In this document: positions 7,215-13,325 of the stretch, one piece after another
Numbering within the stretch: the stretch's first letter is position 1
Layout of the letters: the number at the start of each line of letters is the position of its first letter
Position numbers and translations under genes: made by a program
The notes under the pieces: generated by a model
What the model was told of the DNA's origin: nothing
Database searches by the model: none
What the model saw: the letters and a program-made list of their open reading frames with translations, nothing else
DNA from: a virus
Reading direction: 5' to 3' (one strand)
IMG/VR virus record: IMGVR_UViG_3300044993_000245
Location: 1 to 24,872 of that record
Length of the DNA: 24,872 bases

Positions 7215-7986
7215 CCCGTGCCTCCACCATCCCGGCCCTTGCGGCCGCCTCGATTTCCCTGAGCCTTGCCAGATCGGGGTCGATAGGCGAGGCCCGCGCG
7301 CCGTTGAAGCCGTCAAACCGGCGTTGAGAGATAAACCGCTCGGCATGGACCGGCCTGTAATCCGGGTGCTTGCGGCAGTGCTCGCGGAAAGCCGGGATCG
7401 CAGCGCGGGCCGCGTCCCTGTCCTCATCCGGTAGCCGCTTCCATGCCTCGAAGGCCTTTTTCTTGCTCATCAGCGGATCGGTTGGGTAGTCCCGCCAGAA
7501 AGCCTCGAACTCTGGCGGGTACGGAGCCCTCTTGGGCTTCGTACAAGAATCTTCTTTTTCTTCTTCGTTAGAAGAAGAATGTGGTTGTGGTTGTGGTTGC
7601 GTGCGCACTGCGTCCGGACTGCGCCCGGACTGCGTGCGCTGTGCGTCCGGACTGCGTCCGGACTGCGTGCGCTGTGCGTTCGCTCTGCGAGCACCAAGCG
7701 CCCGCTTTTCGTAAAGCTCGTTGGCCTTTGAAATCTCGGCGTCTATCCTGGGATGCCGCCAACCGGCGTCAAAAAACTCGGCCACAGTATCGCGGATTGC
7801 CGCCCACTCCTGCGGAGCGCAACGGGCTATTCGGGCGAGCTTGGCGTCGTCATCGGGCAGGCTGCCGGCCCGCCAATAGTGCATGATAAGCAGCAGATAT
7901 GCCCCGTGTTCCGTCGCCGTCAGGTGGGCCGTGTCGGCGAGATAATCGCCAATATAGAGGGGCATGAAATGTTTTGGACCGCTCAT
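7204..7986 (-). CDS. DUF1376 protein (phage replisome organiser-like)
   Basis: The N-terminus is a textbook DUF1376 domain, a winged-helix-like fold of phage replication proteins: FMPLYIGDYLADTAHLTATE, then YLLLIMHYWRAGSLPDDD and FFDAGWRHPRID (residues 7-85). A low-complexity linker follows (two 11-residue repeats, QPQPQPH, an acidic Ser/Glu stretch), then a C-terminal helical domain (FEAFWRDYPTDPLMSKKKAFEAWKR) like those of phage proteins that recruit the helicase. It probably marks the origin or loads the host helicase, as inferred from the family. A second initiation-type set (Prim-Pol, DnaA-like domain) is encoded further right. Confidence 0.85.
   Translation of the reverse strand: MSGPKHFMPLYIGDYLADTAHLTATEHGAYLLLIMHYWRAGSLPDDDAKLARIARCAPQEWAAIRDTVAEFFDAGWRHPRIDAEISKANELYEKRALGARRANAQRTQSGRSPDAQRTQSGRSPDAVRTQPQPQPHSSSNEEEKEDSCTKPKRAPYPPEFEAFWRDYPTDPLMSKKKAFEAWKRLPDEDRDAARAAIPAFREHCRKHPDYRPVHAERFISQRRFDGFNGARASPIDPDLARLREIEAAARAGMVEARDGD
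7610..7675. repeat. Tandem 33-bp repeat (11-bp subunits) inside the DUF1376 gene
   Basis: Two 33-bp units, each built of three related 11-mers such as GCGTCCGGACT, lie in tandem and encode the duplicated linker peptide QRTQSGRSPDA. Because 33 is divisible by three, unit changes would keep the reading frame. Confidence 0.85.
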
Positions 7987-8049
7987 AATACCTCAATCGC
8001 TATGGCGAGGCATTGACCTTGAGCGTGATTTCCGGCATATTGGCCGCCG

Positions 8050-8805
8050 GTGAATCGAACTCAGCGCTGCTCTCGCTTGGTTCGCGGCCCGGCAGCCTCG
8101 CAATCTGCCGGGCCTTTTTTATACGCTATCCACGTTGGGCGGGCAAGTCTGGACAAGCCGTGGCAGATTCCCATTTTCATAGCCCCGCTCGTGCCGGTTT
8201 TTCCGGACATATACCAAGCAATTTCATCAAACCTTGTGGGCACCCTAGTCAATTGGACCCTAGCGAAGTTCGGCGGGAGACCGAAGGAGGCCGAAATGTT
8301 TAAAGAAATTGCCGATAAGGCGATTGAGTCAAGCGAGCGAACATCTAAACACGCTATTTCGGAGATGCGGCGGCTGGCTGAAAGCGTGGTTGATGCTCAG
8401 AGGCCAGCAGCAAAGAAACTCGTGAAGCCGGTTGGAGAAACGTGCGAGACGCTTAGGATTGGCGACAGCCCGGAGTCCATAGAAGTTGATCGGCCAATGA
8501 AAGACACAATTTCCGAGGACGGAAACATCGAGACTTTGGACGAACGAAACTATGTTGTTTTGTTCTCTGAGTTAGACCGGCGGAACAAGACGGGCAAGCT
8601 TTCAATTAAAGACGATCCTCAGCCACAAAGGCGTTACTCCTCAGTTATCACCGATCCGAAAATAGATGAGATAGACAATATCTACGCAGAGTCTTTGAGC
8701 GCAGAGAAGTGGATCACTGTTCGCGGAAAGATGCAGATCAAAGATAATGAACCTTATCGCATCTACATTTCAGCCGGGGCGGCGGGATCGGCTAAAATTG
8801 CCTGA
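8050..8805 (+). CDS. 5'-truncated hypothetical gene (authentic part from about 8130)
   Basis: The frame is open from an ATG at 8050, but the first part overlaps a terminator hairpin and reads as unrelated sequence. Plausible protein begins around residue 28 (KPWQIPIFIAPLVPVFPDIY). It continues with a hydrophobic segment, a charged helical region (MFKEIADKAIESSERTSK), then alternating beta-type sequence ending in YRIYISAGAAGSAKIA. The composition is AT-richer and the codon use differs from the flanking phage genes, suggesting foreign origin. The arrangement recalls DUF7946-like proteins, but this is a weak resemblance. I treat it as a C-terminal portion whose original start was lost. Confidence 0.5.
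   Translation: MNRTQRCSRLVRGPAASQSAGPFLYAIHVGRASLDKPWQIPIFIAPLVPVFPDIYQAISSNLVGTLVNWTLAKFGGRPKEAEMFKEIADKAIESSERTSKHAISEMRRLAESVVDAQRPAAKKLVKPVGETCETLRIGDSPESIEVDRPMKDTISEDGNIETLDERNYVVLFSELDRRNKTGKLSIKDDPQPQRRYSSVITDPKIDEIDNIYAESLSAEKWITVRGKMQIKDNEPYRIYISAGAAGSAKIA
8086..8120 (+). terminator. Rho-independent terminator, plus strand
   Basis: A perfect 10-bp stem (GGCCCGGCAG / CTGCCGGGCC) with a 9-base loop is followed directly by six T residues on the plus strand. No plus-strand gene ends just upstream. It may be left from a lost gene or shield the minus-strand DUF1376 transcript. Confidence 0.85.
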
Positions 8806-8811
8806 TAAGCT

Positions 8812-9147
8812 TTAGTCCGCCAACTGAGCAATATCCTCTAGCGTCCAGACGGTATCCGCAATACCCGCCTGCATGGCCGGGGTGACGCGAAGCGACTTAT
8901 GGATTTTTGCAAAATTGTAGAACATGAAATGCAGGGCCACGGCGTGGGCGTGGTTCTCGACCTTCTTTGAGAAGCCGTTGGTCAGGCGCGTGAACCGGCG
9001 CATGTGCATCCGCATGGTGAGGTTCTGGCGCTCAACGTAGGACGTGGAGACATGCGCCCGGTCAGGATTGCCCGTCACCCGTTCCTTGCGCGCACCCTTG
9101 CAGATGGCCGGGCTATAGCGGCTATGAACCTTATGCTTGACCGTCAA
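8812..9147 (-). pseudogene. IS1-type transposase, C-terminal fragment
   Basis: The 111-residue frame carries the conserved C-terminal block of IS1-like transposases: HVSTSYVERQNLTMRMHMRR, FTRLTNGFSKKVENHAHAVA and HKSLRVTPAMQAG. It includes the final catalytic Glu in YVERQ. The N-terminal HTH and the two upstream Asp residues are missing, and the 5' side runs into another gene at about 9140. It is therefore a remnant that cannot transpose. Confidence 0.85.
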
Positions 9148-9425
9148 GCATCATATTCACTTTCATCATTAGAATTCGTCTCGGGGGAAGTAGTGTTCTG
9201 CGACCTCTCGTTACGCGCTTTAATCTCCTTTCGCTTCAAATCAATGAGCTTTTCGGCCATCGAAAGCGCCTGCTCAGTCTCGATTGCCCCCCCGACAGAA
9301 ATGCGCACAAAGCCGCCACCCTCAAAGTCATACCGGGCAACATTCCTCTCATCAGATTGATTATAAATAGGCTTTCCGGCATTCGGCGCTGGGGCTGCGG
9401 AGTGGCTTTGGGGTGTGCTGTGCAT
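9144..9425 (-). CDS. Hypothetical protein, 93 aa
   Basis: The frame is open from 9530, but the ATG at 9425 has an AGAGGA site seven bases upstream and is the preferred start. The product has a Pro/Ala-rich N-terminus, a central segment YDFEGGGFVRISVGGAIETE and a charged helix (ALSMAEKLIDLKRKEIKARN) before an acidic tail. Base composition is lower in GC than the phage genes. The stop overlaps the IS1 fragment, so the 3' end may be a junction. No family is recognised. Confidence 0.5.
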   Translation of the reverse strand: MHSTPQSHSAAPAPNAGKPIYNQSDERNVARYDFEGGGFVRISVGGAIETEQALSMAEKLIDLKRKEIKARNERSQNTTSPETNSNDESEYDA

Positions 9426-9560
9426 GGCAGGGTCCTCTGTTGAAACGGGTACTGAGCCCGAATCATATGCACCAGCCTCGCGCTCTGCAAATTCGCATGT
9501 TTCACGATAGGCGAGTATTACTGACGACACTGCGGCTGGCGCGAAGCCTTTCCGAATAGA

Positions 9561-9609
9561 AAGGCCCGTTTCTGATCCGGTTTGAGACGCGGGAACAGAA
9601 ACGGGCCTT
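9561..9609. terminator. 14-bp perfect inverted repeat, probable (bidirectional) terminator
   Basis: AAGGCCCGTTTCTG (9561-9574) and its exact complement (9596-9609) enclose a 21-base loop. On the minus strand the stem is followed by TCTATTC, a weak U tract; on the plus strand it sits 13 bases before a tRNA fragment. It may insulate the tRNA gene from neighbours. Confidence 0.55.
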
Positions 9610-9622
9610 GGTGAGCGCCTTT

Positions 9623-9689
9623 GGAGGTGTGGCAGAGCGGTCGAATGCAGCGGTCTTTAAAACCGCCGGACTGTGCAGGTCTCGTGGGT
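9623..9689 (+). tRNA. 3'-truncated tRNA (Ser-like type II) with UUA anticodon
   Basis: The acceptor 5' strand GGAGGTG, T8-G9, a D-arm (GCA ... TGC), A26 and a perfect 5-bp anticodon stem (GCGGT/ACCGC) around the 7-base loop CTTTAAA are all present. Positions 34-36 read TTA, which would pair with the UAA stop codon. A variable arm (GGAC ... GTCT) and the 5' side of the T stem (GTGGG) follow. The sequence then switches into the 64-bp promoter repeat, so the T-loop, the 3' T stem and the acceptor partner are missing. The body resembles bacterial tRNA-Ser(UGA), whose loop would be CTTGAAA. It cannot be functional as it stands. Confidence 0.65.
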
Positions 9690-9752
9690 AATATGTGCTG
9701 TTTATCCGCGCATGTCAACGAGAAATATAAACAATCCACACCCGAAATGACT
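9689..9752. repeat. 64-bp direct repeat, copy B
   Basis: This copy is 62/64 identical to 4959-5022 and in the same orientation. It starts inside the T-arm of the tRNA fragment and is followed at 9753 by a remnant of a DUF551 gene end. Confidence 0.9.
9690..9718 (-). promoter_or_regulatory. Second copy of the minus-strand promoter
   Basis: TTGACA (9718-9713), a 17-base spacer and CATATT (9695-9690) are fully conserved with the promoter at 4960-4988, as are the flanking TGTTTAT/ATAAACA half-sites. It would transcribe antisense through the tRNA fragment towards the 93-aa gene. Confidence 0.6.
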
Positions 9753-9782
9753 ATTGAGGCGGGGAAGGGAGTGGCATCCAGT
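9751..9782 (-). pseudogene. DUF551 C-terminal remnant
   Basis: On the minus strand nine codons WMPLPSPPQ and a TAG stop match the end of the intact DUF551 gene at 4369 (29 of 30 bases over 4371-4400 and 9753-9782). No upstream DUF551 sequence is present, so this is a junction scar. Confidence 0.7.
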
Positions 9783-9792
9783 TGGCTGGGGG

Positions 9793-10323
9793 TTAGTCAC
9801 CTATAATATCGCGGTACTCTGCATCCAAGTTGCGCCAGTCTGTCTCGAAACTTGCCCCTTTGCCTCGATTGCAGAGAGTACAAAGCACCTGCAAGTTATT
9901 GATATCCAAAGCCAATTCTGGATATTTCTTGACCGGCTTTATATGATCGACGGTCAGCCGAACCCCGTGCGACTTATCTCCGCCGCACACCGCACATTGT
10001 GTGCCGTATTTCTCGAAAGCCATATATCGAAGCCGCGCCCATTCTTTCGTGGCGTAGAAATTATTGCCGGTCGGTTCGGCCTTTTTTCTTCCCGACTGCC
10101 CGCGCTTTCGCTTCCTTTTAGCCAACTGGTGTTGGCAAGTGCCGCACATGGCCCGGCTAGTGTGCGCCCTAACGGATTTCTCCGTCAGTCTCGAAAATCC
10201 CGAGTTCTCAAGCCTGCAATAGGTCTTTCCGGTTTCGTCCAGAATATGTTGCTTGTGACCCTTCTTGTTCCCGTTCCACGCAAACTTGCTTATCAGTCCT
10301 TTGTTATCTTCTATTAGTGTCAT
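9793..10323 (-). CDS. HNH endonuclease (homing-type), 176 aa
   Basis: The C-terminal half is a clear HNH nuclease: CAVCGG, LTVDHIKPVKK with the catalytic His, DINNLQVLCTLCN with the Asn and zinc-binding Cys residues, and a lead-in FYATKEWARLRYMAFEKYG. The N-terminal half has a second Cys/His set (YCRLENSG, MCGTCQHQL) and a strongly basic stretch KRKRKRGQSGRKK likely to contact DNA. It does not overlap its neighbours, unlike the surrounding operon genes, and has its own 5' hairpin, so it behaves like a free-standing mobile endonuclease. Confidence 0.88.
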   Translation of the reverse strand: MTLIEDNKGLISKFAWNGNKKGHKQHILDETGKTYCRLENSGFSRLTEKSVRAHTSRAMCGTCQHQLAKRKRKRGQSGRKKAEPTGNNFYATKEWARLRYMAFEKYGTQCAVCGGDKSHGVRLTVDHIKPVKKYPELALDINNLQVLCTLCNRGKGASFETDWRNLDAEYRDIIGD

Positions 10324-10344
10324 GCTCTTTATCTCGTATGTCTG

Positions 10345-10407
10345 CGGTCAATAGTCCACCAACCCCTTTTGGACAGGCCAAAAAGGTCGATGGACTACCG
10401 GAGACCG
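10345..10407. repeat. Imperfect inverted repeat upstream of the HNH gene
   Basis: Arms of about 28 bases share CGGTC and TAGTCCA...ACC..TTTT around a short loop. In the minus-strand transcript it would be a long hairpin in the leader 22 bases before the HNH start codon. Confidence 0.6.
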
Positions 10408-10649
10408 TCTTGCTCTTTAGAGCCCTGTAGAGGTCTTGCGGTACGGCGCTTCCTCAAGCCCGCGCCTTGCAGGTCTTTCAACAGGCTTGATCCCGTTGCC
10501 GTGACGGCACCTGCTTTCGCCCAGCCGTCGCCAGATTTGGCGGTCCCGTGGTATCTGGCCTTTGATCTGCGAGCGCGCCACTGTCGTCTCCACGCGGGCA
10601 GGGAATACGCCAAAGGGAAGTGACAAGCCGTCACTTTTATGGCGGTCCG
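10408..10649. other. Stretch without a convincing gene
   Basis: Two overlapping minus frames of 78-79 codons are open here (from a GTG at 10653 and an ATG at 10634). Neither shows a family signature or a good ribosome site, and they cannot both be real. I searched for a group I intron core because of the adjacent HNH gene but found no proper R and S elements. Confidence 0.4.
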
Positions 10650-10724
10650 TCACACATGGGGCTTGATTTCGGGGGTCATTTCGGCCATATTCAGGGCCGA
10701 GAACGAACCGCGCATCTTGGTCAT
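10650..10724 (-). CDS. Possible 24-aa leader peptide ORF
   Basis: A short frame starts at ATG 10724, reads MTKMRGSFSALNMAEMTPEI and ends at 10650. It lies just downstream of a hairpin on the minus strand. There is no strong ribosome site, so it is a weak call. Confidence 0.25.
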   Translation of the reverse strand: MTKMRGSFSALNMAEMTPEIKPHV

Positions 10725-10737
10725 GCGGTCAGGTTCC

Positions 10738-10778
10738 GAAGCCCCGGGGCGGGTCACCCTCGGGGCTTCATCTTTTTC
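10738..10778 (+). terminator. Rho-independent terminator, plus strand
   Basis: A 9-bp stem (GAAGCCCCG / CGGGGCTTC, 14-base loop) is followed by ATCTTTTTC on the plus strand. As with the hairpin at 8086 there is no plus-strand gene leading into it, so it may block antisense transcription into the replication operon. Confidence 0.75.
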
Positions 10779-10814
10779 AGGCTATACGGAGCGGGCCGGA
10801 TATGCAACCCGGCA

Positions 10815-10837
10815 AACTCATACAGGCTGTATGAGTT
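10815..10837. promoter_or_regulatory. Perfect palindrome with 1-base centre
   Basis: AACTCATACAG and its exact complement flank a single G. The last base overlaps the stop codon of the minus-strand gene at 10837. On the minus strand it is followed only by TTTG, so it could be a weak terminator or a dimer-binding operator. Confidence 0.6.
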
Positions 10838-11196
10838 CAAACATCCATCCAGCGGCCCTGATTGAGCCACGTGGCGAGCTGCGGAATATACTTGCCGTCG
10901 TCGCGCCACAGTCCCGGAGCGCCGCGCACGGGGTTTCTCTGGCTTGCAAGATAGGCTTTGACGCCCTCGGCGATTTCCTCATGGGTCGCCTTCAAATCAA
11001 TCGTGATGTACTCGCCTGAGTCCCTGTCCAGCGTCCGCGTCGTCAGGCCCCGCCCGATGATCGCGCGGTACTTCGCGAGCGCGATGGCCTTTTTGACCCG
11101 GCGATGTGCGGGCCATGGCATCCATATATCGGCGTCAAACCTCGCCGCCGGATCAAAACCGGGCTCAGCAATCGGCAGGCGCAGGACGTTGGTCAT
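10837..11196 (-). CDS. Replication-associated hypothetical protein, 119 aa
   Basis: The ATG at 11196 lies in the AGGGGATCGTGA-ATGAC junction shared with other genes of this operon. The C-terminus IPQLATWLNQGRWMDV matches the recurrent end of many phage replication proteins (PxTWLxxgRW). The central helix HRRVKKAIALAKYRAIIG is basic. Placement directly downstream of the Prim-Pol gene supports a helper function in replication, for example helicase recruitment. This is inferred from the tail motif and context. Confidence 0.65.
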   Translation of the reverse strand: MTNVLRLPIAEPGFDPAARFDADIWMPWPAHRRVKKAIALAKYRAIIGRGLTTRTLDRDSGEYITIDLKATHEEIAEGVKAYLASQRNPVRGAPGLWRDDGKYIPQLATWLNQGRWMDV

Positions 11197-11206
11197 TCAC
11201 GATCCC

Positions 11207-12037
11207 CTATCTTGGTTTTTCTTTCCCGGCTCTCAAGCCGGATGCAATTGTCTTTTCGGCCTCAACATAAGGCAGGCCGATGCTCGCCGAGGCGGCCAGC
11301 AGGCGACGACGCGCATCCGCCTCTCCGATCATGCCTGCCGCCACGAACTGCCCAAAAACGAAGGCCGCCTTGTTGAGCGCGTGGTTCCGGCCGCCTTCTC
11401 CGGTAGCACGAAGCTCGCGCTCTTCCATGTCGAGGATACGTGGGGAGGGCTTGTCTGGTGTGCGCCCCGCGCTCCTGCGAATTGCAGCAGGGTTGGGCAG
11501 CCGTTCGGCGCTGGCCTTCTGGCGTAGCCATTCCGGCATTGGTGCCGGGATTACGATGCCATCGTGGTTCCATGCGTCCGGCGCGTTGATCCACTCGTAT
11601 CTGCCGTGTTCCGTCTCGCTCGGCGGCGCGATTATTGCGCCTCCATTTGATCGGATGTCGAGGCCGGGTGCAATCATACCGGCGCGGTTTTTGGTCGCTA
11701 CATTGGGCTGGATGAAATAGTAATGGAGGCCGCCCCTCGCGCTCCGTGCCATCACTGTGGGGGCGAATCTCTCAAACCCCATCGACCATATGCGGTCGAG
11801 GCTTTCCAGGCCTGCCGGGTTATCGACATCCAAAACGCAAATACCGTTTATGTCCCCGCAAGCGACCGCTATATTGGCGTTCGGAAACTCATCGCTCCAG
11901 GCGTCTATTTGATCCGGGTCGCGGCTGGCAGCATGACAGCCACCGGCAATACAAGGCACCTTGTTGCGTGACACAGGAAAAACAGCCCAGCCGTATTTTT
12001 GAAGGTATGGCGCTGCTTTTTCCGAAAATTTCGTCAC
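11207..12037 (-). CDS. Bifunctional primase/polymerase (Prim-Pol domain)
   Basis: A GTG start at 12037 in the coupled TGAGTGAC junction gives 276 aa. The N-terminal 180 residues show the Prim-Pol (AEP-type) motifs: GWAVFPV, the metal-binding VLDVDNPAG, SARGGLHYYF, and GLDIRSNGGAIIAPPSE. A linker and a C-terminal helical domain (NHALNKAAFVFGQFVAAGMI ... LPYVEAEKTIASGL) resemble the primase C-terminal region. It should synthesise primers at the phage fork. No fused helicase is present, so it probably works with the host helicase or one encoded outside the window. Confidence 0.9.
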   Translation of the reverse strand: MTKFSEKAAPYLQKYGWAVFPVSRNKVPCIAGGCHAASRDPDQIDAWSDEFPNANIAVACGDINGICVLDVDNPAGLESLDRIWSMGFERFAPTVMARSARGGLHYYFIQPNVATKNRAGMIAPGLDIRSNGGAIIAPPSETEHGRYEWINAPDAWNHDGIVIPAPMPEWLRQKASAERLPNPAAIRRSAGRTPDKPSPRILDMEERELRATGEGGRNHALNKAAFVFGQFVAAGMIGEADARRRLLAASASIGLPYVEAEKTIASGLRAGKEKPR

Positions 12038-12339
12038 TCAGGATCCCCTATCGGATTAGGTGCACAACGCCCGTCGGCATCCGTTACATCAGCCGCTTCC
12101 GATGTAAGGGCGAGAATGGCGTTGGCGCATTCGTCTGCACCGTCGGACTTTCCCTCGGTATACGTGCTGCCTTTTAGCCCCGCGCGCCACTCTCTGTTCC
12201 ACTCGTCAGCGAGCCTCAGCGCTTCCGTCGCAGCTGCCTTGAGCGCGATGTCGATGACTGCCGATGCCTGGTCCTTGCACACGGCACATAGCGCGCGGCC
12301 AACAGCTTCAATCAGCTCGCTCCGCTTATCATTGCTCAT
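12034..12339 (-). CDS. Hypothetical protein, 101 aa
   Basis: The ATG at 12339 follows AAAAGGAG and the stop overlaps the Prim-Pol GTG. The protein is helical and Ala/Glu-rich (ELIEAVGRALCAVCKDQASA, then ATEALRLADEWNREW) and ends in NPIGDPE, a tail nearly identical to that of the neighbouring DnaA-like gene because both stops lie in the same repeated junction sequence. No family is recognised. Confidence 0.65.
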   Translation of the reverse strand: MSNDKRSELIEAVGRALCAVCKDQASAVIDIALKAAATEALRLADEWNREWRAGLKGSTYTEGKSDGADECANAILALTSEAADVTDADGRCAPNPIGDPE

Positions 12340-12363
12340 CGTTCTTCTCCTTTTGGCGTATGT

Positions 12364-12651
12364 CTATTCAGGCTCCCCTATCGGATAGAGATGCGGCCTC
12401 GCCTCGACGGCCCGGACCGCGTCTATTACAGTCGTGTGGTGCCGCCCGAAAATCCGCGCGATCTGAGGATAGCTTTTGCCGGTCTTGATCCGCGCGAGAT
12501 ACATCGCGGCATTCCGCGGGCGGGAATATTTCCGCGCCAGCCCCGGCCCGTAAATATCGGCAACGTCTATGCCGCTACGCTCGGCCACGTCGCGGACGAT
12601 GTTTCTGACCGTCGGAGCAGGATTGCCGGGATGTGTGTCGATGTCGGTCAT
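12364..12651 (-). CDS. Stand-alone DnaA domain IV (DNA-binding) protein, 95 aa
   Basis: A strong AGGAGG site six bases upstream fixes the ATG at 12651. The product corresponds to the DnaA C-terminal DNA-binding domain: VRDVAERSGIDVADIYG, then RNAAMYLARIKTGKSYPQIA and the signature GRHHTTVIDAVRAVEA that reads the DnaA box. No ATPase domain precedes it. It may bind DnaA boxes at the phage or host origin or promoters and compete with or mimic host DnaA. Solo domain IV proteins occur in alphaproteobacterial phages; the function here is inferred. Confidence 0.9.
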   Translation of the reverse strand: MTDIDTHPGNPAPTVRNIVRDVAERSGIDVADIYGPGLARKYSRPRNAAMYLARIKTGKSYPQIARIFGRHHTTVIDAVRAVEARPHLYPIGEPE

Positions 12652-13166
12652 ACGTGCCTCCTGAAATCGACGGGCCGTGGCGCTCCGGCATCCGGATCGG
12701 GGATGAAATCCTTGCGGCGGCACAAAGCCCGATGCTCGGCGCAATACGGACTTTCCCCGTCTTTCTCGCGGGCGCAGAAATGAAACCCGGCGTCACCAGT
12801 ATCACCATGCGGGTATCTGCATTGCCGGGCATGGAGAGTCGCCACCGCGTCCGGGATGCCAACGCCGCGACCCCGGAGGAATGGCGTCTCAGGCTCGGGC
12901 GGAAGTTGTGGCGCATTGGCAGGTGGGGATGCTTTTGCGTTGGTCACGCGCCGGGCGGGTGGTTTAATCGCTCGTGGCATAGATGGGATAGGCTCGCCAT
13001 CCCGCCTATCGTGGTAGACCGTATCGCGCGGCGGCAGCCCGAGGCGATGGACTTTGCCGATAATGGCGTTGCGTGACCGGCCCATGATTCTGCCGATGAC
13101 ACTCGCGCTTCCACCCTCAGTCCAAAGTGCGGTCAGCCGCTTGATGGATTCCGCGTCCCAACTCAT
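12648..13166 (-). CDS. gcrA: GcrA-family cell cycle regulator, 172 aa
   Basis: The N-terminus is diagnostic: SWDAESIKRLTALWTEG followed by SASVIGRIMG and RSRNAIIGKVHRLGL, the GcrA helix-turn-helix. A Pro-rich linker leads to the conserved C-terminal Cys cluster (CRYPHGDTGDAGFHFCAREK ... YCAEHRALC). In Caulobacter GcrA binds sigma-70 RNA polymerase and activates promoters carrying CcrM-methylated GANTC sites. Both the DNA-binding and polymerase-binding regions seem present. Start and stop overlap neighbouring genes by four bases, so it is an integral operon member. Confidence 0.93.
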   Translation of the reverse strand: MSWDAESIKRLTALWTEGGSASVIGRIMGRSRNAIIGKVHRLGLPPRDTVYHDRRDGEPIPSMPRAIKPPARRVTNAKASPPANAPQLPPEPETPFLRGRGVGIPDAVATLHARQCRYPHGDTGDAGFHFCAREKDGESPYCAEHRALCRRKDFIPDPDAGAPRPVDFRRHV

Positions 13167-13324
13167 GACAGCGCCCTCTTTATGCGCGCATACATCCGCC
13201 GGGCGGTCAGGGCGGGTCTCATCTCCTCAAGCAGCCTTGCCGTCGTGGCGCGGCGGGCAGCCTTGGCCGCTTCATGCTGGCCGCGAGTGTCGCCGCGTTC
13301 GCGGGCTTGTTCATACGGGGTCAT
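13163..13324 (-). CDS. Small basic protein, 53 aa
   Basis: An AGGAGG site six bases upstream supports the ATG at 13324, and the TGA overlaps the GcrA start (ATGA). The product is a basic, Ala/Arg-rich helix (TPYEQARERGDTRGQHEA, then RRATTARLLEEM). The coupling on both sides makes it a real gene despite its size. It may bind nucleic acid, but no family is recognised. Confidence 0.7.
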   Translation of the reverse strand: MTPYEQARERGDTRGQHEAAKAARRATTARLLEEMRPALTARRMYARIKRALS

Positions 13325-13325
13325 G

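Noticed and set aside
7610-7675. CRISPR-like array
   Set aside because: The repeats are in tandem without spacers and keep a protein reading frame.
8041-8070. tRNA T-arm on the minus strand (GAGTTCGATTC)
   Set aside because: No acceptor, D or anticodon arm could be paired around it.
10340-10650. Group I intron next to the HNH gene
   Set aside because: The complementary TAGTCC/GGACTA elements occur in the wrong order on both strands and simply form an inverted repeat; no P3-P8 core is seen.
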